Source of the DNA: Brachyhypopomus gauderio
Taxonomy: Eukaryota > Chordata > Actinopteri > Gymnotiformes > Hypopomidae
Length of the DNA: 64,000 bases
Direction of reading: 5' to 3'
Assembly (NCBI RefSeq): GCF_052324685.1
Contig: NC_135224.1
Coordinates: 23,809,951-23,873,950, forward strand
Made by a program: the position numbers and the translations under genes. Below, piece by piece: positions 32,983-49,631 of this stretch (position 1 is its first letter; each line of letters starts with the position of its first letter). Below the pieces are notes generated by a model that was not told the origin of the DNA, did not search any database, and saw only the letters and a program-made list of their open reading frames with translations.

Positions 32983-34574
32983 CACTACCGTTCAAAAGTT
33001 TGGGGTCACTTAGAAATGTTCTTATTTTTGAAAGAAAAGCTGTTTTTTTTTTTTTTCAATTTAGCTAACATTAAATGCATCAAAAATACACTCTATACAT
33101 TATTAATGTGGTAAATGACTATTCTAGCTGTAAACATCTGGTTTTTAATGCAATATCTACATAGATGTATGGAGACCCATTTCCAACAACCATCACTCCA
33201 GTGTTCTAATGGTACATTGTGTTTGCTAACTCTGTAAGGAGGCTATTGGATATTTAGAAAACCCTTGAAAACCCTTGTGCAAGTAGGTTAGCACAGCTGA
33301 AAACAGTTTTGCTGATTAGAGAAGCTATAAAACTGACCTTCCTTTGAGCTAGTTGAGAATCTGGAGCATTACAATTGTTGGTTCGATTAAAATCACAAAA
33401 TGGCCAGAAAAAAACAACTTTCAATTGTAACTCGACAGTCTATTCTTGTTCTGAGAAATGAAGTCTATTCCATGCAAGACATTTTGCAAGAAACTGAAGA
33501 TTTCCTACAATGGTGTGTACTACTCCCTTCAGAGGAGAGCACAGACAGGCTCTAACCAGAGTAGAAGGAGAAGTGGAAGGCACCGCTGCACAACTGAGCA
33601 AGAAGACAAGTACATTAGAGTCTCAGGTTTGAGAAATCGACGCCTCACAGGTCCTCAACTGGCAGCTTCATTAAATAGTACCCGCAAAATGCCAGTGTCA
33701 ACGTCTACAGTGAAGAGGCGACTCCGGGATGCTGGCCTTCAGGGCAGAGTGGCAAAGAAAAAGATTAATATGGGCAAATTAACACAGACATTGGACAGAG
33801 GAAGATTGGAAAAAAGTGTTATGGACAGATGAATCAAAGTTTGAGGTGTTTGGATCACACAGACGAACATTTGTGAGACGCAGAACAACTGAAAAGATGC
33901 TGGAAGAGTGCCTGACACCATCTGTCAAACATGGTGGAGGTAATGTGATGGTCTGGGGTTGCTTTGGTGCTGGTAAAGTGGGAGATTTGAACAAGGTAAA
34001 GGGGATTTTGAATAAGGAAGGCTATCACTCCATTTTGCAACACCATGCCATACCCTGTGGACAGCGCTTGATTGGAGCCAATTTCATCCTGCAACAGGAC
34101 AATGACCCAAAGCACTCCTCCAAATTATGCACAAACTATTTAGAGAAGAAGCAGGCAGCTGGTGTTTTATCGGTAATGGAGTGGCCAGCGCAGTCACCAG
34201 ATCTCAACCCCATTGAGCTGTTGTGGGAGCAGCTTGACCGTATGGTACGAAAAAAGTGCCCATTAACCCAATCAAACTTGTGGGAGCGGCTTCTGGAAGC
34301 ATGGGGTGAAATTTCTCCAGATTACCTCAGCAAATTAACAGCTAAAATGCCAAAGGTCTGCAATGCTGTAATTGCTGCTAAGGGAGCATTCTTTGACGAA
34401 AGCAAAGTTTAAAGTAGAAAATTATTTCAAATAAAAAAAAAAACATTATTTCTACCTTGTCAATGTCTGGACTATATTTCTATTCATTTTGCAACTCATT
34501 TGATAAATAAAAGTATGAGATTTCAGGGAAAACACAAAATTGTCTAGGTGACCCCAAACTTTTGAACGGTAGTG
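32983..34574 (+). mobile_element. Tc1/mariner transposon nested in the Harbinger element
   Basis: Terminal inverted repeats CACTACCGTTCAAAAGTTTG and its complement at 34,555-34,574 are flanked by TA on both sides (32,981-32,982 and 34,575-34,576), the Tc1/mariner target site. Length is 1,592 bp, normal for a full-length element. Both ends are intact. Confidence 0.95.
33400..34412 (+). pseudogene. Tc1-like transposase, frameshifted
   Basis: The start reads MARKKQLSIVTRQSILVLRN. The frame then changes to KKLKISYNGVYYSLQRRAQT and RRLTGPQLAASLNSTRKMPV, the paired helix-turn-helix region. A stretch is missing after RVAKKK near 33,765. The catalytic part is open from 33,816: VLWTDESKFEVFGS (first Asp), ILQQDNDPKHSSKL (second Asp), EWPAQSPDLNPIELLWEQLD (third acidic residue in NPIE), ending at 34,412. 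Because of the deletion and at least two frame breaks it does not encode a working protein. Confidence 0.9.
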
Positions 34575-35329
34575 TATCTGTCTGCAATATTATGCCAAGC
34601 AGCTTCTCTGGCTTTATTAATACAGGATGTGTTGCCTTTCTTCATAATAACGTGTTTATATTCCTCATAAAGACGTATGAGCAGCTCCTGTTCAGCAGAA
34701 GAAAAAAAAAGCTGCTCGTTTCTTCAGCTCTTTCGACATTTTCTTGCCTTTTCGAATATCGATTAGTGAGGCTGTGTAAATACTGTGTGCACGCGCATGA
34801 TCGCCAATTACAAAAGCCTGGCTTGAATTAGCGGGAATAGGTTGCGTCTGGATTTCGTTAGTGGAACGGAACTAGACGGAAGTGAACTGTTTGGCTAACT
34901 CAAGCGAGGCTCACTCTAATAAGCGCCGCTTTCATAAGCTCGCTTCGTGGAATAGCCCCCTGGTCAGCTAACGAGCTATCCAAACGCTAACGCAAATCAT
35001 CCAGGATAATCCAGTCACATAAGAGGAAATATAATTAACTATACTGATAGGCTACCAAAAAAGTAGGCGTGTCCCGCGTGTCTTTGCTCCCCACCGCAAA
35101 CTTCAAGGCAACCAATTAACCCTAATAAGTTCAATCTACTTAAAAAACAGAGGTAACTCGTTGCCTCAAAAAATTTAGTAATGGCTTCTGTCAAAACTAA
35201 TATAATTGAGTTGTATGGATACAACTCATACTTATATGATTTAAATAGAGTGAACTAATCAAAAGTTGAAATTACTCAATTTACTCAATTTTAAATTACT
35301 CAGTTGCTTTTACTTGTTAATTTAACTTT

Positions 35330-35863
35330 TGTTATGATTTTGAGTTTTTTGCTTAGCACTAGCATTAGCAACAATATATTTTGCTTACCCTTTAAACATA
35401 ATATAGGAATTAAATGTAACTATTGTTTTAAATGTGTCCGAGCTGTGAACCCGAGAGAGGGCCTTAGGAAATCATGATGCGTAAGGAGTTTAAACGAGAA
35501 GGTGATTGCTCAAGCAGAAGTGGTGAACTAATAATGCTGACATGGGTGAAACATGAATGTATGACATCCTGATGTATGGTGACCTCGGGTCAAGCAGACA
35601 GTCCAGAGACAGGAACCATATGTATAAGAGATGTTAGGTTTGGAGACAAAGAGAGAAGTCTTGTTTGTTCGAACAACAATACCATGTAAGGCATAGAAGC
35701 AGATCTGTGAGTTTGGGGCGTGGAGAAATCGTATATAAAGACGGCATGTACAAACACTTGTTGGGTCTCTCTGATGTTAGAATGTGAGATCCCCAGAGAT
35801 ATCTCTGTTTTAATAAAGGCATTTTTGCTATTGCTATAATTTTGGTATGTGGTTCCTGCTACA
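35330..35863 (+). mobile_element. LTR-like insert present only in the first tandem unit
   Basis: The insert starts TGTTATG and ends CTACA. It has a TATA box (GTATATAAAG at about 35,731) and, about 80 bp later, TTTTAATAAAGGC (polyadenylation signal), in the order of a solo LTR on +. The uninterrupted second unit (TTAACTACACAATTAC near 36,770) marks the empty site. No clean target duplication could be shown, and the right end may extend to 35,872. Confidence 0.5.
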
Positions 35864-36196
35864 GTATTAATCACTACACAGTTACAAATAACTTAAGAGA
35901 TACTTATGAGATTTTTTATTATTAATACTTAATTGTTATAATTATTGTAAATGAACTTCACTGACAACACTGGTTTCATAGATATGAACTTGTTTATTAT
36001 CATTTGGCATCAAATAACATTTTAAACCATTACTGCTTTCAGTCAAAAGCAAAACAGTGTGCTTCATACAAAAGATCAAGTGAATGACAAGACATAGGCT
36101 ATAACGTGACATGAACAGAGATTCCTCAAATCAGTGCTTTTAAGCAATAAAGTTATTTTTGAGCAATAAAATGCTTGCCTTGCACAACATAAAATT

Positions 36197-36216
36197 AGAG
36201 AGAGAGAGAGAGAGAG
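36197..36216. repeat. (GA)n microsatellite
   Basis: About ten GA units in the first tandem unit, absent from the second. Confidence 0.85.
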
Positions 36217-37469
36217 GAAGCATTTTCATTTATTTACTTCAAACAAGCTAAAATAAACACCAACTTTACATCCTGCTGGTAGTGAGTGTATTTCTAACTA
36301 AAATTTCTGCTAAATTCTAAGAAATCCTTTAGTTTTTTTACGACTGCTAACATGCGTTTCCCAATACTTGAGATACATTTTTAAAACTCTAACACAGCAA
36401 CACATTTACTGAATGCTAACGTTAGCAGCAAGCTAGCATTATCAGCAATCTATCCAAATTAATACATTGCTAACACATGTATAAAACAGTTCATTCCTGC
36501 CACACAATCTAATTGGTTAAGAACTGCTCTAACCGATCAGATATTTCACCATAACGCCACAGCTGTGATGAAGAATACAATAGTCGTCTTTATTTCGTGT
36601 CTGCATTATCACACACTGTTAACCCTAATAAGTTCAATCTACATTAAAAAACAGAGGTATTGAGTTGTATGGATACAATTCATACTTATATGATTTAAAT
36701 AGAGTGAACTAATTAAAAGTTGAAATTACTCAATTTAAAATTACTCAGTTGCTTTTACTTGTTAATTTAACTACACAATTACAAATACCTTAAACTATTA
36801 AGAAAGAACTGCTTACAGTTAATACATCAAGTTTTTAATACTTTTACTTATGAGATTTTTTATTATTAATACTTAATTGTTATAATTATTGTAAATGAAC
36901 TTCACTGACAACACTGGTTTCATAGATATGAACTTGTTTATTATCATTTGGCATCAAATAACATTTTAAACCATTACTGCTTTCAGTCAAAAGCAAAACA
37001 GTGTGCTTCATACAAAAGATCAAGTGAATGACAAGACATAGGCTATAACGTGACATGAACAGAGTTTCTATAATAAAGTTATTTTTGAGCAATAAAATGC
37101 TTGCTAACGTTAGCAGCAAGCTAGCATTATCAGCAATCTATCCAAATTAATACATTGCTAGCACATGTATAAAAGAGTTAGTTCCTGCCACACAATCTAA
37201 TTGGTTAAGAACTGCTCCAACCGATCAGATATTTCACCATAACGCCACAGCTGTGATGAAGAATACAATTGTCTTTATTTTGTGTCTGCATTATCACACA
37301 ATGTTAAAAAGCTTCTCCAAGTCACGTGTTTGCCAAAAGTTTAATAGACACGAATTAGTTCGGCGCCCCACACACAGGACGTATACGGTGTACATGTAAT
37401 GTCACAGAAATTCAGTGGATAGAATTATTAGTAGGAAGTATCATGTATTGATTTTTTATTGCAAAGGCC

Positions 37470-38060
37470 CTAATGGGGAAAATACCTTTATATATTTCTA
37501 ATCTACTTCCATTTCAATCTAATTTATCTTATTTATATAATACAAAATCACAAAATAAGTTGCTCTTAGATAGCCCATTAGAAAGAACAGAGTTGGTCAT
37601 GGTGAGCGGTGTCGGCCAGAGGAGGATGGGTTCCCCCCCTGAGTCTTGGTTCCTCTCAAGGTTTCTTCCTCATGCAAAAAACTAGGGAGTTTTTCCTTGC
37701 CACTGTTGCCCTTGGCTTGCTCACTGGGGGCTAGGACTCGGCACTTGTAAAGCTGCTTTGTGACAACAACTGTTGTAAAAAGTGCTATATAAATAAAATT
37801 TGATTGATTGATTGATTGAGTTGGGGAAAATGGCTTTTTCATTGTATGCGCCTTATGTTTGGAATGAGCGTCAAGCTGTCTTAAACCTAGGCTTCTTACC
37901 CTCTCTGAAATTGTGTTGTGTATAGAAGTATTGTATGTCATTGTGTATAATTGTTTTGTTCTGCAAATATTGGCCAGGACTCCCTGGGAGAAGAGTTATT
38001 GTAACTCAGTGAGATTCCTCCTGGTTGAATAAATGTTAAATAAAAATAAATATATAAAAC
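37470..38060 (+). mobile_element. LINE 3' fragment with nested second LINE tail
   Basis: The outer fragment reads LSYLYNTKSQNKLLLDSPLE before and GKMAFSLYAPYVWNERQ after the insertion, a LINE reverse-transcriptase end, and finishes with GGTTGAATAAATGTTAAATA. The inner element is 37,597-37,819 (listed separately). Confidence 0.55.
37597..37819 (+). mobile_element. Short LINE 3' end with TGAT tail and target duplication
   Basis: It carries the common teleost LINE tail (AGTTTTTCCTTGCCACTGTT, then GTAAAGCTGCTTTGTGACAA) and ends in (TGAT)n. GAGTTGG occurs immediately before and immediately after the element, a 7-bp target duplication inside the outer LINE's coding frame. Confidence 0.8.
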
Positions 38061-38221
38061 AGATGATGCATCTGAAATAAACATAATTTAAAAACAAGAT
38101 ACTAAAATAGGCTAAAACAAACAAAAATGGACTAACAAACAAACAAAAAAGCCCAGACACTGCAGTATTGAAATTCTGTAATAAAGTCATTTTTTTCAGG
38201 TAAGAAGAGCCTGCTGAGGGG

Positions 38222-38690
38222 TAGTTCAAAGTCAAAGTCAACTTTATTGTCAAATCTGTGATACGTGCAGGACATACACAGGATTGAAATTACGTTACTT
38301 TCAGACTCCATAGTGCAGCGGTAAACATTTACTTAAAATTAACATTAACTAAAACAGTAAAAAAAGGAATAGTACAATAGTAACGGTAAGTACAATAATA
38401 AAGATAAAAATATAGCTGAGTTGTTTATATATATAATAAAATAAATAGAGGTCTCTGAAATTTACATTCAAGTAAGTGGCGTATGCAGCAGTAAGTAAAC
38501 ATACTGTATGTGCAAAGTGAATGTATGAGGAATCTGGTGTAATTACGATTAAAGTGAACGTATGCAATGAATTAGAAATATAATGTGCAAATGTAACAGG
38601 AGTGCAAATTGAAGAAAGAGCAGGGAGTGAGTTGATCCTCCTGACTGGTGGACTGGTGCCAGGGGGATCTGCCTCCTGAACTGTCATGAG
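38222..38690 (-). mobile_element. LINE/retroposon 3' region next to the HIPK 3' end
   Basis: On + it opens AAAGTCAAAGTCAACTTTAT then GTGCAGGACATACACAGGAT, the reverse of a common fish retroposon tail (ATAAAGTTGACTTTGACTTT). The right limit near the HIPK stop is approximate. The - frame through it is not a gene of its own. Confidence 0.5.
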
Positions 38691-38691
38691 A

Positions 38692-45701
<7,010 letters not shown>

Positions 45702-46306
45702 TTAACAAATTAAAGATGAGCGTCTTGCTGGTGCCAGGTGGAGGTAGTCTTTTAGGCATTTTTCAGCCTCTGCTTTCATGGGAGCGGGTAGCGCTGGGTT
45801 CTTCACTGCGGCAGCTGTGTCAAAATATTATTACTATTCTTGTTAAAGAGGCATAAGGGCTACACATTTATCAGCTATATTACCCTGAATACATTAATTA
45901 AACTGCATGTAAGAAATAAATCATCTAATGTATCTGTTATTAGGCTAGGCTTAAGGTATTAGGTTACAAGCATAGTAAGTAATTGGAGGAGGAGTAGTAT
46001 TTTCCAAAATATACAAAGGTGTTGTTATTTACCGGTCATTTTGCCGTAAAACTTTAAAAACCACATGACCTATAAGAGTCCGTAAATGCTATGCGCTTCA
46101 TGCTAAAGCTAAAAATGTAAGATGTAAGTCGTTCTAATATACTCACCAATAACAAGCTGTCCACAGGCTGTCTGTTTTAATCCTCGCTTGTGTCCCCTGC
46201 CACACCAGTTAAGGCTTTTTGCCAGGTTTGGGGTGAAGACCTTGCTGGAGATCCACCATATCGTTCTCTTTATTGTGTGGCCTCCACTTAGTGACAGCAT
46301 GTTGGT
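45702..46306 (-). CDS. Last two exons of a DUF4806-like gene
   Basis: On -, exon 46,306-46,147 (acceptor TTTATTTCAG, donor GTGAGT) reads MLSLSGGHTIKRTIWWISSK then NLAKSLNWCGRGHKRGLKQT and CGQLVI. The join to 45,814-45,702 is phase 1 and gives AAAVKNPALPAPMKAEAEKC then LKDYLHLAPAR, stop TAA at 45,702. The pattern NW-x-GRG-x-KRG followed by A-V-x-K-N and a short helix is what I recall of the C-terminal DUF4806 domain found in many uncharacterised fish proteins. Function is unknown. Upstream exons would lie at higher coordinates, but none were identified before 48.4 kb, so the gene may be partial or interrupted by the mobile blocks. Confidence 0.6.
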
Positions 46307-46591
46307 CTGAAATAAAGCACAATAAGAATAGAAATGGATAAACAGCAATCTCACTGCACCAACTGCACCTTCATATGTCCTAGGAAATGTACATTGTTTT
46401 GCATTTTGTAATCAGGGTTCTTATTTAAAATCAGTTAATATCTTATTCATTGTATTGACTTAAAGTAAGTGATTAGAACGTTTTTGACTAATAATATAAA
46501 ACTGTATACAGTCTTGGCTAAAATATTTGCACTTCTTTTTAGAAAATATTTAGATGCAATATTGACAGATTGGTGAACCTCTACCCATCTC

Positions 46592-46665
46592 TGGAGGGAT
46601 GGAGGGATGGATGGATGGATGGATGGAGGGATGGAGGGATGGATGGATGGATGGATGGATGGATG

Positions 46666-46746
<81 letters not shown>
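46592..46746. repeat. (GGAT)n/(GATA)n compound microsatellite
   Basis: GGAT/GGAG units to about 46,668, then about 20 units of GATA. Frames of SIYL or SIHP repeats across it are artefacts. Confidence 0.95.
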
Positions 46747-46747
<1 letters not shown>

Positions 46748-47040
46748 ACCCATCCTCCACTGGGCGGCCCTTTAGCACAAGTCCATATTTGTGGAGATAG
46801 AGAGTTGGTGGTAGCTAGATTTGATTTACAGTTTTTCTCAGTCGATTTGGTACATTTCTTTCATCATGATTTTCAAAACAGTTGCAAAGCACATAATTCA
46901 CTCAAAATTCTTTGTTTTTGCTTCAAAAGCAAATATTTAGGTCAGTCAATTTGTCAGTGCCATCAGAGTATCTAGTCTGTGTGCCACTGCCTATGAACAA
47001 GGCAGTCAAAATAATTAGTCATGTTGTCAGTGCAACTATA

Positions 47041-47285
47041 AGTCAAAGTCAAATTTATTTATATAACGCTTTTCACAACACATGTTGTCACAAAGCAGCT
47101 TTACAGGATTTACATGGTTAACAATACTATGGGTCCATATCCCTAATGAGCAAGCCAAAGGCGACAGTGGTGAGGAAAAACTCCCTATGATGGTGGGGAA
47201 TAGGAAGAAACCTCGGGAGGACCAAGACTCAAAAGGGAACCCATCCATTGGGCGGCCCGTTACAGTCACAAGTCACAGTCAGTGC
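47041..47285 (-). mobile_element. LINE 3' end
   Basis: On + it begins AGTCAAAGTCAAATTTATTT, then ATATAACGCTTTTCACAACA and TCACAAAGCAGCTTTACAGG, the reverse of the LINE tail seen at 22,537 and 30,568. Confidence 0.65.
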
Positions 47286-47667
47286 AGACTGTAAGTACAT
47301 TCTGATGGAAACTAGCTAAGCTTTTGATTTCAAGAATGCTGCACATGCTGTGGTATATCAAATGAAACAATACATTTTACACACAAAATACAAAGTTACA
47401 CAGAACACAAAGTTACACATGACTGCATGTGGGAGACTGATAGAAAGAAATTGGGCTGGAATCAATTTTGTACAGCAATATTGTTTGACTGTATTGTTTG
47501 CACTGCAATTTGTTGACAAAAACAAATCTGATTGAAATTCAGAAAAGACAGACAGCTGACTGGAAAAACTGCAAAATTAGAAGAAACTTATTCTACACAT
47601 TCAAAACAACCTGAGCACATACAGCCTCCAGAGAATATACACATTTCTGAATTTACATACATTTTCT

Positions 47668-47964
47668 CTATGAAATGTTTGAACAATTGAACACAGACAC
47701 AGTTGTTCTTCCAATATTCAGCTGCACCCAGTGACCAGCTTCAGCCATTGTAAAACCATGACTTACATGTACAACATGGTCCACAATTGTTGCCCTTATT
47801 TCACTGTTTTGTCCCCTCAGCCTTACACCACACAGTCTTACTCCTCTTCTTGGCTGTTCACCCTGCACATGGCCTTGTGTTTCCATTATGAGACTTTGTG
47901 ATACTGCAGTGTTTAGCCTCTGCAATAATGTTTGCCAATTACAGTTAGAGTTCATGAGACGCAC
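47668..47964 (-). pseudogene. Possible IS630/Tc1-like transposase N-terminal fragment
   Basis: On - the frame reads RRGVRLCGVRLRGQNSEIRA then TIVDHVVHVSHGFTMAEAGH, resembling the Arg/Gly-rich leader and first helix-turn-helix (IRATIVDHV..GxTMxEAG) of transposase-like sequences scattered in fish genomes. The frame then ends. A fragment only. The family call is from memory. Confidence 0.4.
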
Positions 47965-48333
47965 CTCTGACCTGTAGTTGAGACCATTGGTTGATCTAAA
48001 CCTTCACAAATTCCCTTTTTTACTGTATCTGAATGTTCACCTGCGAATAATTTAATCAAGTTAGGAAAAAATTACCAAAATGTAACGACAAAAAAAAAGA
48101 AGTAAAATGATGCCTTAGAGATTATGACGACATGTTCAGCACTTTTGCATCTAATGACCCAGGCGTTGGGTCTAAATGTTTTGGAGAGTAAGACAATTCA
48201 ACAGACAATACGTACAACACATTTTGATAAACATGACATAAGCAATAATGTATTTGTTCTGTCCCGCACACTTGCAGCGGGATTTGTTAGTTTGTTTAAT
48301 CCCAGTTGGTGAACATTTTAATTCTCTTTTGCG

Positions 48334-48347
48334 CCACAAGGGGGCAG
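48334..48347 (+). promoter_or_regulatory. CTCF-like motif
   Basis: CCACAAGGGGGCAG matches the core CTCF consensus (CCASNAGRKGGCAG type) closely. It lies about 100 bp before the left border of the second mobile-block array. Binding cannot be judged from sequence alone. Confidence 0.4.
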
Positions 48348-48450
48348 CCTTGCTACATTTGTGCTCCTGTTTTTGTTTAAATCGCGCCATCTAACGGTTA
48401 GTGGCTATAAGCAGCAAGGAGATTAGGAAACAGCCATTCGAGCACAAAAA

Positions 48451-49631
48451 ATCCAACTAGAGATAGAAGGGCACCAAATTACCTAGGTGACTACGTAACT
48501 GAAGACGAGGATAGTGATGGAATGCATATCACAGTAGACTACTGCTGTAGAGCAGTGTGTGGCATTCCACAGACTTATGATGAAGCAATGCAATCAGACA
48601 ATTCAAAAGAATGGAGAAAAGCAATGGATGAAGAAATCCAATCTCTAAATGAGAACAAAACCTTCACCCCGACAACACTAGCAGTGGGCAAGAAACCCGT
48701 GGGGGGTAGGTGGGTTTACGCAATCAAGTCTGGTGTAGATGGAAATGACCAATACAAGGCTCGATTTACCACTAAGGGCTACAGCCAGAAAATGGGAGTA
48801 GACTATGGGGAAACGTTTTCACCAACAGCAGACCTAACGAGTATAAGAGTTGTGTTACAAAAGGCAGTACAGGAAAATTTACTGGTCCACCAGATGGATG
48901 TGAAAACGGCGTTCTTACACGCCCCCATCGACTATGAGGTCTACATAAATACACCAGAGGGTTAAGAAAAAGAGGGTGTAGTATATAAGCTGGAGAAATC
49001 ACTTTATGGACTCAAACAGTCTGGACGAAATTGGAATAGGGTTTTACATAATTGTTTAACAGAAAATGGATTCACACAAAACCAAGTGTCACAAACTCCT
49101 TGTGAGCAAAAGCTTGAATACAGTGATGATGCAGTTAAAATGACAGACATCAGAATGTACAGAGAGGCCGTGGGCAGTCTGATATACCTGACAACCTGCA
49201 CTAGGCCTGATCTGAGTTTTGTGGTGAGCAGGCTGTCACAGTACCTAGCTGAGCCTACACAGGAGCAATGGGTCACTGTGAAACTTGTCCTGCGATACCT
49301 TAAAGGTACATCAAACAAAGGTTTAACCTTTAGGAGAAACAACTCTGAGAATCTTGGTATACAAGCCTACAGCGATGCAGACTGGGCGGCTGATACCAGT
49401 GATCGCCGCAGTACAACAGGATACTGTGTGAGCCTAAGTGAGAACAGCGCACTTATTTCATGGAAGACGAAGAAGCAACCTACTGTTGCACTTTCCACAT
49501 GCGAAGCAGAGTATATGTCACTTGCTTCTACTGTTCAAGAGTGTCTTTACCTAGAACAATTACTGGGGAATATGGAAAGTTACAAATACACACAAACAAT
49601 AATACATGAGGACAATCAGGGGACAATGGCA
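48451..49631 (+). pseudogene. Ty1/copia RT-RNase H fragment, copy 3
   Basis: This is the best-kept RT part: KPVGGRWVYAIKSGVDGNDQ, KGYSQKMGVDYGETFSPTAD, then TSIRVVLQKAVQENLLVHQM and DVKTAFLHAPIDYEVYINTP, i.e. the first catalytic Asp motif, which copies 2 and 4 lack. A TAA at 48,963 follows, then EKSLYGLKQSGRNWNRVLHN. About 320 bp containing the YVDD region and LGQLKHFLGIHF are deleted at about 49,086. The frame resumes in RNase H (SDADWAAD, CEAEYMS) and ends at the ISL2EU junction. Confidence 0.85.

Larger units (their letters stand above)
31950..34750 (-). pseudogene. Harbinger MYB/SANT-like DNA-binding protein, disrupted by Tc1
   Basis: On -, exon 1 (about 34,750-34,577) reads SSAEQELLIRLYEEYKHVIM and NKAREAAWHNIADRY, a MYB/SANT-like trihelix, with a frame break in a poly-T stretch near 34,705. 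The Tc1 element (32,983-34,574) lies at its end. The next exon (about 32,912-32,838) reads RVKRTWQQVKVKYKNILQN, then 32,761-32,580 has a Thr/Ala tract and PVAALTPAEDLALEQNSGHP. Smaller exons follow, down to a coiled-coil end with LKESEISEIYKRFLL and KLIIWKLKLEIKKMEK near 32,090-31,960. This protein normally assists binding or nuclear import of the Harbinger transposase. Confidence 0.75.
29232..34959. mobile_element. Harbinger (PIF) DNA transposon with nested insertions
   Basis: The left end GGGGGTATTCCACGAAGCGA and the right end, read in reverse, GGGGCTATTCCACGAAGCGA form terminal inverted repeats differing at one base in the first 20. They are flanked by CTG on both sides (29,229-29,231 and 34,960-34,962), the 3-bp target duplication expected of PIF/Harbinger. 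Inside are a HARBI1-like transposase on + and a MYB/SANT-like gene on -, the usual convergent gene pair. A LINE tail interrupts the transposase and a 1.6-kb Tc1 element interrupts the MYB gene. Confidence 0.9.
35116..37305. repeat. ~1.5-kb tandem duplication between Harbinger and HIPK
   Basis: The unit starting AACCCTAATAAGTTCAATCT at 35,118 returns at 36,621. Shared blocks include the ACTTATATGATTTAAATAG stretch and the ATCATTTGGCATCAAATAAC..AAGCAAAACAGTGTGCTTC stretch (about 35,905-36,110 and 36,842-37,070), and the second halves run parallel to about 37,300. The first unit is longer because of an LTR-like insert (35,330-35,863) and extra sequence near 36,120-36,410. No coding potential. 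Confidence 0.85.

Noticed and set aside
46550-46778. [16 protein letters not shown] frames
   Set aside because: Translation of a GATA/GGAT microsatellite.
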